A stretch of 6,172 nucleotides of DNA from JBDHXE01 sp035445085 (GTDB taxonomy: Bacteria; Bacteroidota; Ignavibacteria; Kapaibacteriales; UBA2268), in NCBI GenBank assembly GCA_035445085.1, contig DAOMQA010000039.1:1-6172 (forward strand), in the 5' to 3' direction. Below are positions 1-5,286 of this stretch, one piece after another. A model generated the notes under the pieces. It had not been told where the DNA came from and did not search any database. It saw only the letters and a list, made by a program, of their open reading frames with translations. Position 1 is the first letter of the stretch. The number at the start of each line of letters is the position of its first letter. The translations under genes and the position numbers were made by a program.

Positions 1-20
1 TTTATATTGCTAACGCATTC

Positions 21-158
21 TTAATCATAATATTTTTCGTCTCTCACATCATCATCCCTCAGCATGCCATTGAAGCCGAAGCGGTAGTCGGGGGTGGAGT
101 TTGAGAAGAAACTGGGTATCATCATGCCATAAGCGTAGTAGTTATTGTTTATAGACAT
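21..158 (-). pseudogene. Rhs core fragment (decayed tip start)
   Basis: This is a remnant of an Rhs core. On the minus strand an ATG at 158 opens a 45-codon frame that reads NYYAYGMMIP, then FGFNGMLRDDDVRDEK, then YYD and a stop. Positions 33-143 match 3600-3710 of tip B with only two differences by hand alignment (113 and 126). Similarity ends abruptly after the RDEK codons, where intact copies continue LTSDNEG, so nothing of the toxin tail remains. The upstream edge of the match coincides with the last bases of the preceding relE-like gene, whose TAA stop occupies 144-142. It could be a short expressed peptide, but the near-perfect match to the middle of a larger protein makes a truncated repeat copy far more likely. 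Confidence 0.85.
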
Positions 159-405
159 CTTTTCTAAGTGCTATTCTAACAATGTGAATTATCAATTCAT
201 TGTCGTGTATTGAATAAATTACTCTATAATCTTGTATTCTGATCCTATAATAGTCGTTCAAATTAATCAATTTTTTTGAATTATGAGGTCTTGGGTTATT
301 TATCAAAGAACTTATTTCATCATATAATTTCTTTGAAATATTGTGCGGTAAATCTTTTAGCTCCTTTAAAGCAGATTTCTTCCAAAAAATTTTATATTCT
401 TTCAT
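142..405 (-). CDS. RelE/ParE-family toxin of a type II TA pair
   Basis: An 87-residue basic protein of the RelE/ParE fold, a family whose members cleave mRNA on the ribosome or poison gyrase. The signature is in the C-terminal half: YYRIRIQDYRVIYSI at about residues 52-66, where the family usually has a Gly in place of Gln58, and RKDVYK at about 81-86, where the usual His before RKD is replaced by Leu80. Arg54, Arg61 and Arg81 are candidate functional residues. I chose the ATG at 405, not the upstream ATG at 429, because the family normally begins just before the first strand (KEYKIFW) and because 405 gives a 14-nt overlap with the antitoxin gene upstream, typical of coupled TA genes. The TAA stop overlaps the edge of an Rhs core repeat. 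Whether it acts as an RNase or a gyrase poison cannot be decided from sequence. Confidence 0.88.
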   Translation of the reverse strand: MKEYKIFWKKSALKELKDLPHNISKKLYDEISSLINNPRPHNSKKLINLNDYYRIRIQDYRVIYSIHDNELIIHIVRIALRKDVYKQ

Positions 406-574
406 AATCAAATATAAATTCTGACACATCTGAATGAGATATTAAGTCTTCATTTTTTCTTTCAGCAATAAATTTCAAGTCCTCCATTTCCTCCAATAAT
501 TCTAGATAATCAGAAAAAGGAATAATAACATCAGTCTTTTCGCCAGATTCATTTGTTACATATTTTACACTCAT
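392..574 (-). CDS. Type II antitoxin (Phd/YefM- or RelB-like), partner of the RelE toxin
   Basis: A 60-residue acidic protein directly upstream of the RelE-like toxin and overlapping it by 14 nt. It opens with a short strand pattern (VKYVTNESGEKTDVIIP) followed by a Glu/Leu-rich helix (SDYLELLEEMEDLKFIAE). This is the layout of small antitoxins whose N-terminus forms the DNA-binding dimer and whose C-terminal helix wraps the toxin. The ATG at 574 is preferred over the one at 616 because an AAGGAA Shine-Dalgarno-like sequence lies seven bases before it and the extra 14 residues do not fit the family. Autoregulation of the pair is expected from family knowledge, but no operator could be defined. 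Exact antitoxin family is uncertain. Confidence 0.78.
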   Translation of the reverse strand: MSVKYVTNESGEKTDVIIPFSDYLELLEEMEDLKFIAERKNEDLISHSDVSEFIFDYERI

Positions 575-581
575 TTTTAAT

Positions 582-587
582 TTCCTT
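582..587 (-). promoter_or_regulatory. Shine-Dalgarno-like AAGGAA for the antitoxin
   Basis: AAGGAA on the minus strand, seven bases before the ATG at 574. Strong Shine-Dalgarno sites are uncommon in Bacteroidota, so this one helps decide the start of the antitoxin. Confidence 0.6.
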
Positions 588-598
588 GTTAATTCAAT

Positions 599-608
599 TG
601 CAAAAATT
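599..608 (-). promoter_or_regulatory. Possible -7 promoter element for the TA pair
   Basis: AATTTTTGCA on the minus strand resembles the Bacteroidota -7 element TAnnTTTG with one mismatch at the first base. It lies 24 bases before the antitoxin ATG. No good -33 TTTG was found at the expected spacing, so this is a weak call based on position and partial consensus. Confidence 0.3.
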
Positions 609-648
609 GACAACATTGATGAATATTTATTTTAATAAAAACCTTATC

Positions 649-705
649 TTATTTTTCGTCTCTCACATCATCATCCATCAGCGTATCAAAAGTTAAGTAA
701 TTGAA
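649..705 (-). pseudogene. Second, shorter Rhs core fragment
   Basis: Positions 652-682 match the core repeat (33-63 and 3600-3630) with one mismatch at 677. In frame, the minus strand reads FNY, LTFDT, LMDDDVRDEK and then TAA at once. FNY also occurs in tip B just before YAYGMM, so this may be a copy that lost roughly 60-70 bp between FNY and the DDDV codons; that upstream match is short and could be chance. Like the fragment at 21-158, it breaks off directly after the RDEK codons. It sits between the lipoprotein gene at 746-1444 and the TA pair. It has no start codon that would make a useful protein. Confidence 0.7.
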
Positions 706-745
706 GATATTCAAACTTATCTACATCATTTAAAAGGTACAATCA

Positions 746-1444
746 TTACTCCACAAACTTGATATTATTAAATAAACTATTATCAAAAGATGAATACGAA
801 TGGTCTATTATGATTTTTCTATATTTTTTGAAAATGTATTTCCCTTTAAAATCAGGATATAATTTTTTTATGGTCTTGATACTGAGATTTGTAGTTATTG
901 TATCAGTAGATTTATTGATACCCCATAAGTATAGAGAATAATCCATACTATCGTTCATGAAACTATTATCTAGATATGGTATATTTGACCATTCAATATA
1001 AGTACATTTTAGATTTTCAAAATCACGATTATAACTAATACCAAAAATCAACATTTTCTTTCTTCCAAATGAATCTAATGGATATTCAATTTGAGTTAAA
1101 TTCGCGTTGAAATTTCCATTGAAAGAAAGATACTTATAACATAAATAATCTACAATGTTATCCTTAATAATTTCATTAACTTGCAAAGTTAAATAAGGAG
1201 AAAATTCAATATAATTAATTCTACTTAATTGAATAAAATTAACTGAATCTTCAATGATTAAATTATAAACAGAATCTTGATTGATAAATTTGCTTGATTC
1301 AAACAATGTTGGATGAACATTGTTATTGAAATATTGATGGTTCTCATCATAAAACTTACTTATTAGTCTAGGCTCTGGTATTTCATCTTCGCCACTATTA
1401 CAGCCTGCAATAATAATTAAAAACAAAAAATAAAATATTTTCAT
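746..1444 (-). CDS. Putative lipoprotein, candidate immunity protein for tip A
   Basis: A 232-residue protein with a short charged start (MK), a hydrophobic stretch and a lipobox-like IIAGC, so Cys15 is the predicted lipid-attachment residue. An acidic stretch follows (SGEDE), as is common in Bacteroidota lipoproteins. The rest is rich in Asn, Ile and Tyr and matches no family I recognise. Its ATG shares one base with the TAA stop of the tip A toxin (TAATG), which implies translational coupling; this is the usual position of an immunity gene after an Rhs toxin tail. Immunity is inferred only from position. An envelope location would mean it meets the toxin outside the cytoplasm. Confidence 0.75.
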   Translation of the reverse strand: MKIFYFLFLIIIAGCNSGEDEIPEPRLISKFYDENHQYFNNNVHPTLFESSKFINQDSVYNLIIEDSVNFIQLSRINYIEFSPYLTLQVNEIIKDNIVDYLCYKYLSFNGNFNANLTQIEYPLDSFGRKKMLIFGISYNRDFENLKCTYIEWSNIPYLDNSFMNDSMDYSLYLWGINKSTDTITTNLSIKTIKKLYPDFKGKYIFKKYRKIIIDHSYSSFDNSLFNNIKFVE

Positions 1445-2229
1445 TAATCTTTTTTCTCCAATAATTTCCTAGCATCATCAATTTCAGTTAAGCCAATTTC
1501 TGAGTTGTATATTAGAGGTATTTTTCTTTTATCTGGATTCTCAAAAACCTTTTTGATATAATATTTTTCAGTTATTTCATTTCGAATTTCTTTATATTTA
1601 TCTTTTGGCATATCATTTGTTAATCCTACAGATTTTACTTTTTCTTCTGAATCAGGATCTAAAAACTTAAGGTAACCTCCAGGAGTAATTAAATATGAAT
1701 TAATAATAGTTTGTTTATCTTTTGTAGAAAAATCATCTGGATTCTCTTTTATTATATCAGGATATCCAGTTTGGTATGGCCCATGAGTATGTGCTTTTGC
1801 AGTTTTTTCATAGCCTGCCTTATTAATTTGGGAAATATCAGAATTTGAACCTATTATATGAAATGAATTTGGAACTGCATAAGTAAATCTAGTTACCCCT
1901 TTTTCTTCATATTTATAAATTGAAGTACTTATTTCAGCATTTAAAGCAAAGGACAGATAGCCATAATTTTTTCCAAAATCATGAGCGGCATCTGCTTCAG
2001 AAATAAAAGGGTCACCTGGCATAAGTCCATCTAAATCCACCATAATCACGGGATTATTTCCCATAGCTACATAGGGACTAGACCAAGGAAACTTAGAAGC
2101 AAGAGGGTCTATAGAGAGCCACCTACCCACTCTATTATCATAAAAGCGATACTCGGTAGAGTAGCTATTGCCTCCGCCTTCATTATCGCTTGTCAGTTTT
2201 TCGTCTCTCACATCATCATCCCTCAGCAT
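1444..2229 (-). CDS. Orphan Rhs tip A: core plus DUF4329/JAMM-like toxin tail
   Basis: A 261-codon frame. Residues 1-68 are the end of an Rhs-associated core (MLRDDDVRDEK, YDNRVGRWLSIDP, SPYVAMGNNPV, DLDG). The tail resembles DUF4329, a domain found at the ends of polymorphic toxins: ADAAHDFG near residue 80, a strand with Glu99 (AEISTSIY), AHTHG with His147 and His149, then FSTKD with Ser168 and Asp171, then YLITPGGYLKF. The Glu, HxH and SxxD set matches the JAMM/JAB metal-binding pattern, so metallopeptidase activity is plausible but inferred. Core similarity continues upstream of the ATG to about 2242 (GFNG codons) and stops there. An in-frame TGA lies a few codons further up with no other start. 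The frame is therefore probably a displaced cassette, used only after recombination into an intact Rhs gene. A one-base overlap links it to the lipoprotein gene downstream. Confidence 0.82.
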   Translation of the reverse strand: MLRDDDVRDEKLTSDNEGGGNSYSTEYRFYDNRVGRWLSIDPLASKFPWSSPYVAMGNNPVIMVDLDGLMPGDPFISEADAAHDFGKNYGYLSFALNAEISTSIYKYEEKGVTRFTYAVPNSFHIIGSNSDISQINKAGYEKTAKAHTHGPYQTGYPDIIKENPDDFSTKDKQTIINSYLITPGGYLKFLDPDSEEKVKSVGLTNDMPKDKYKEIRNEITEKYYIKKVFENPDKRKIPLIYNSEIGLTEIDDARKLLEKKD

Positions 2230-2233
2230 TCCA
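2045..2233 (-). repeat. Rhs core repeat, copy A (pairs with 5960-6148)
   Basis: Direct repeat of about 189 bp shared with tip C at a constant offset of 3915 bp, with about 15 differences by hand alignment. It encodes the core from the NNPVI codons back to MLRDD. The part at 2161-2242 also matches tip B (3564-3645) with four differences. The repeat ends where the toxin tails diverge on one side and near the GFNG codons on the other. Confidence 0.85.
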
Positions 2234-2278
2234 TTGAAGCCGCATAATTGACAAATTAATATTCATTTAGTAAAATTC

Positions 2279-2755
2279 TTATCTCACTTTTTTATATTTA
2301 TATCCAAGTTTGTTTAATATAGAATTTTCTACTCTATTTATCAACTTTCTAGTTTCTTTATCTGAAAGCGAACCTTCAGCGTAAAAATTAAATTTTTTAT
2401 CTTTCCCATTATATCTGATTGTTGCATCTATTGATAAAGTGCATTGTTGAGAAAGATGATTATCAGTTGGTAAAATACCTATCATAATCACTTCTTTTGG
2501 TCCGGTTTCAAAATAATAATATTTTGGATTTAGAAAATTCAAATGTATTAAGGAATCTTTTACGTAATATTTCCATTTATTTTCAAGTTGAAAATTTTTA
2601 TTATTATTTATCAATTGAACTAAACTAGAATCTAATAATTCTTTCGATGTGTTGAATTCATACGTTTGCAGTGTTCCCAATTTACCACAATTATTCATTA
2701 AAATAACCATAGATGAGAATAGAAAAAGCAAATATAATTTATTTTTTATCATCAT
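2279..2755 (-). CDS. Putative lipoprotein, candidate immunity protein for tip B (PLA2-like)
   Basis: A protein of about 158 residues with a lysine-containing start (MMIKNK), a hydrophobic core (LYLLFLFSSMVILM) and then NNCG, where the Cys is a possible lipidation site; Asn before the Cys is unusual, so a cleaved or anchored export signal is an alternative. The rest (for example YYFETGPKEVIMIG, then LSIDATIRYNGKDKKFNFYAEGSL) matches no family I can name. Possible starts are ATGs at 2767, 2755 and 2752. I prefer 2755 because a purine-rich AGAGAG lies just before it. With that start the gene overlaps the end of the toxin frame by 17 bases. An envelope-located immunity protein fits a toxin that attacks membrane lipids. 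Immunity is inferred from position only. Confidence 0.75.
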   Translation of the reverse strand: MMIKNKLYLLFLFSSMVILMNNCGKLGTLQTYEFNTSKELLDSSLVQLINNNKNFQLENKWKYYVKDSLIHLNFLNPKYYYFETGPKEVIMIGILPTDNHLSQQCTLSIDATIRYNGKDKKFNFYAEGSLSDKETRKLINRVENSILNKLGYKYKKVR

Positions 2756-4427
2756 ATTCTCTCTCATTATTTATTTCAATTTGTGTATTTATTGATTCTT
2801 GAATACCATTAGATAATTTAGAAACAGTATTTTTAACATTTTTATATAGTTCTCTTGTTTCATTAATTAAACTTTCACTTTCAATTCTTGTTGCTTTTTG
2901 TAATGACATGCCACCAAATAACAATGCTACAGCTGCAGCTCCAGTAACTTGTTCTATATCAATTTTAGATTTAGTTATTGGATCTATATCACCATTTATA
3001 AACATTTTGACAATTTCTAATGCACTTTTTGTTAAATTCATATCAGCTTTAAGAACCTCAAGACTACCAAGCATACCCGAAGGCCCCTTGACTCTAAAAG
3101 GATCGTAATCCTTATCATGTATCAAAGCTGCTTTATCCAGAGAATTTAAAGGAGGATATCTGTAATCAGGAATATTTGGAGATAATTCATCTGGATTCAA
3201 AGCACCACAATATCTGGTACTTCCAATATTCCATAAATTTAGTTCACCAGAAGTACTGATTTTATTTCCATTAGCATCCCATCTTACATATTCGACTAAA
3301 TTTGGGATTATTGGTTGCAATCCAAATAATGAAGATGAGTATGGTCTTATTGAATTATCTTTTACAACACTTAAAACCGTCTGATTACCATTTTCATCTT
3401 GATAATAGTTGACTGTTTTTTTGTATTTCCCATCAACATCTATAAATCTTATCGGGTCATTCCCTGCAAATAAATATGGACTTTGCCATGGAAAACTACC
3501 CATCAGCGGGTCTAAACTAAGAAAACGCCCCACTCTTGGGTCAAGTATTCTCGCCCCGAAGTCGTAGCTATTCCCTCTGCCTTCATTATCACTTGTCAGT
3601 TTTTCGTCTCTCACATCATCATCCCTCAGCATGCCATTGAAGCCGAAGCGGTAGTCGGGGGTGGAGTTTGAGAAGAAACCGGGTATCATCATACCATAAG
3701 CGTAGTAGTTGAAGACTTCTACCGGCTGAGCATTAAATGGTGGCAAACCATCATTGTTAGGGTTCAGCTTCCAGTCCCTCAGAACTACTCGCACATTACC
3801 AAGATGGTCTTTCAATTCATAAAACTTGGTGTTAAGATAGCGAGCTTCTTCCATTATATCATTGCTTAATAATCCTGTATTGTAACCGCCGTGATTAGCA
3901 TCGCTGCGTATAGTCACAAACCTGCCATGGCTCTCGCTGCCATACACAAACCATTGGTTGCTGGTAAAATCAAGATTGTCCACATCTGTATTTATTGTAC
4001 TCAAAAACGGATTAATTGCTGTTGGCTCATTAAGCGACAAAAGGTCAGTTGGCTCAAAATCCCAACTCAAAGGGTCGCTCGATTGGAGTTTGTTTTCTGC
4101 CTGTTTATCTTTTTTGCCATCATCCTTTTTTCCTTTATTTTGTTGAACACCATGAGTTCCTACTATAGTCCTTATTGTACACCATTCTACTGGAAAACCT
4201 CCGCCACCATTAGGATTTGTAATATCAAATTCCAATATTTCCAATAGTTGTCCATTGGCATCACGGAGATAGTATTCTACTTTGTTTGTGGCATCAACCT
4301 TGCAGGTTCGATTGCCTTGAGCATCGTAATAAAACAATATCGTAGTACCTGGCTTATCAATTAGCTTGATTTTGCCATCTGCCGTCCATTCAATATTATT
4401 TATTTCGGAGTTCAAGTCTTTAATCAA
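2739..4427 (-). CDS. 5'-truncated Rhs, tip B: YD repeats, core and phospholipase A2-like tail
   Basis: A 562-codon frame from a TTG at 4427; the first in-frame ATG is far downstream (codon 192). Residues 10-66 are RHS/YD repeat sequence (NNIEWTADGKIK, YYDAQGNR). Residues 97-113 are a Lys/Asp-rich insert, 202-219 the ELKDHLGNVRVVLRD block and 239-333 the Rhs core up to DVDG. The tail carries a phospholipase A2-like pattern: YCGALNP (406-411) at the calcium-loop position, PLNSLDKAALIHDKDYD (426-442) with the His437-Asp438 pair, and Asp462 in LKADMNL for the second Asp. This layout is closest to the parvovirus-type and other short PLA2-like domains. A small-residue segment near 495-507 and a charged end follow. 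The frame starts in the middle of what should be a 'GNLIKD' repeat, and an in-frame TAA lies eight codons upstream, so the 5' part of the gene is missing. The stop overlaps the downstream lipoprotein gene. Lipase activity is inferred. Confidence 0.82.
   Translation of the reverse strand: MIKDLNSEINNIEWTADGKIKLIDKPGTTILFYYDAQGNRTCKVDATNKVEYYLRDANGQLLEILEFDITNPNGGGGFPVEWCTIRTIVGTHGVQQNKGKKDDGKKDKQAENKLQSSDPLSWDFEPTDLLSLNEPTAINPFLSTINTDVDNLDFTSNQWFVYGSESHGRFVTIRSDANHGGYNTGLLSNDIMEEARYLNTKFYELKDHLGNVRVVLRDWKLNPNNDGLPPFNAQPVEVFNYYAYGMMIPGFFSNSTPDYRFGFNGMLRDDDVRDEKLTSDNEGRGNSYDFGARILDPRVGRFLSLDPLMGSFPWQSPYLFAGNDPIRFIDVDGKYKKTVNYYQDENGNQTVLSVVKDNSIRPYSSSLFGLQPIIPNLVEYVRWDANGNKISTSGELNLWNIGSTRYCGALNPDELSPNIPDYRYPPLNSLDKAALIHDKDYDPFRVKGPSGMLGSLEVLKADMNLTKSALEIVKMFINGDIDPITKSKIDIEQVTGAAAVALLFGGMSLQKATRIESESLINETRELYKNVKNTVSKLSNGIQESINTQIEINNEREYDDKK
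3600..3710 (-). repeat. Rhs core repeat, copy B (pairs with 33-143)
   Basis: Matches 33-143 over 111 bp with two differences, and overlaps the 3564-3645 stretch that matches tip A (2161-2242) with four differences. It encodes NYYAYGMM through RDEK. Beyond 3564, tip B switches to a different core type (DFGARILDPRVGRFLSLDP, not STEYRFYDNRVGRWLSIDP), so the repeat ends inside the core and not at the toxin junction. Confidence 0.88.
3605..3624 (-). repeat. 20-bp Rhs tract present five times
   Basis: A 20-bp sequence encoding GDDDVRDE in the core is found at 38-57, 657-676, 2202-2221, 3605-3624 and 6117-6136. Four copies are identical and the 6117 copy has one change (GAC-GAA to GAC-AAA). It is the only segment shared by all intact and broken core copies in the window. 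Confidence 0.85.
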
Positions 4428-4458
4428 TATAAATAACTTAGTTATTAATTATTACTAC

Positions 4459-4468
4459 TGCAAAATTA
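4459..4468 (-). promoter_or_regulatory. Bacteroidota-type -7 promoter element upstream of tip B
   Basis: TAATTTTGCA on the minus strand fits the Bacteroidota -7 element TAnnTTTG. It lies in the 121-bp gap between tip B and the preceding lipoprotein gene, about 30 bases before the TTG at 4427. The -33 position has only TTTTC near 4489-4493, not TTTG. A 15-nt palindrome (AATAACTTAGTTATT) at about 4432-4446 lies between it and the TTG; it is AT-rich and may be incidental. No terminator-like stem with a T tract is seen in the gap. Confidence 0.45.
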
Positions 4469-4548
4469 CAAAAATTTTAAGAAGTATGAAAATTTACCCA
4501 TTAAATCTTTGAAAAAAAGCTAAGGAAGGGAAAAAATCCAATTATCAA

Positions 4549-5271
4549 TTATTTATCTCTATATTTTCCTAATGCTTTTTCTTTGAAATTTCTGAAAGTT
4601 AAAATTATTCCACGATTTTCTCGGTAATAATACCAATTTTTATTTATTTTATTAATCTTATGGTAGTTTTTAATAAATTTGAAGTAATCTGATTTAACAG
4701 TATCAACTGGAATATAGATTAATGTGTAATAATAATCAGTGGATTTAAAGACCTCATTTTCATCTAATTTTTCATTAAGCTCATAATATCTATCATAATA
4801 GCTTGAATCTGCCGCTTTCAAATCTTTATAAGTCGAGTCAAAGTAACAAGTAGAAAATTCAAACACAGAACTATCTTTATGTGGTTTATACGGATGTATA
4901 TCGAACCATTGTAAATTAAGCTCTTTACAAATTGTAAAAATCGAATCAGCATACCTAATAATAAGTTCCTTGTTATTTTTATAATAAATAGAATCAGATT
5001 TATAAATATCATCGAATGATGAAGAATCAACATCATAATAAAAACAATAGGATGTATTATTGAATAGGGAATCAAAAATAATTTCAAATGCATTTAGTCT
5101 CTCTATAATACCCACACATTCTATTGTTTTATTAAAAAAGATTTGATTTTTTTCAATATTTTGAACTATATTTTTTAAGTTAACCTTATTACGATTTACC
5201 ATCATATTACTATCCTTATCTTTACAAGATGTAATAATAGATAAAATAAGAACCAATATTATTATTTTCAT
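4549..5271 (-). CDS. Putative lipoprotein, candidate immunity protein for tip C
   Basis: A 240-residue protein beginning MKIIILVLILSIITSC, a compact type II signal peptide with Cys16 as the predicted lipidated residue, followed by a charged, flexible KDKDSN segment. The body is very rich in Tyr, Asp, Lys and Ser and has no domain I recognise; it does not look related to the other two candidate immunity proteins. A purine-rich AAGAAGAAG precedes the ATG. The gene starts 15 bp after the tip C stop, so the two were presumably one unit. Immunity to the Ntox44-like tail is inferred from position. The overlapping 91-codon frame at 4818-5093 is a shadow. Confidence 0.75.
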   Translation of the reverse strand: MKIIILVLILSIITSCKDKDSNMMVNRNKVNLKNIVQNIEKNQIFFNKTIECVGIIERLNAFEIIFDSLFNNTSYCFYYDVDSSSFDDIYKSDSIYYKNNKELIIRYADSIFTICKELNLQWFDIHPYKPHKDSSVFEFSTCYFDSTYKDLKAADSSYYDRYYELNEKLDENEVFKSTDYYYTLIYIPVDTVKSDYFKFIKNYHKINKINKNWYYYRENRGIILTFRNFKEKALGKYRDK

Positions 5272-5286
5272 AATCTTCTTCTTTTA

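Noticed and set aside
392..616. Antitoxin starting at the ATG at 616
   Set aside because: The extra 14 residues do not fit the family, and the ATG at 574 has a better ribosome binding site.
759..941. Plus-strand frames at 759-941, 2908-3108, 3891-4247, 3958-4146, 5459-5653 and 5637-5822
   Set aside because: All lie antisense to clear minus-strand genes, with no recognisable domain and low-complexity translations; treated as shadows.
2739..4427. Tip B as a complete stand-alone gene
   Set aside because: It begins at a TTG inside an RHS repeat, has no upstream ATG, and an in-frame stop lies eight codons before; a 5' truncation explains it better.
4432..4446. Palindrome AATAACTTAGTTATT as an operator or terminator
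   Set aside because: Only a six-pair AT stem with no T tract; such palindromes are expected by chance in DNA this AT-rich.
4818..5093. 91-codon minus-strand frame with hydrophobic, Ile/Leu-rich translation
   Set aside because: Lies wholly inside the lipoprotein gene at 4549-5271 in another frame; its apparent membrane character comes from the AT-rich codons of that gene.
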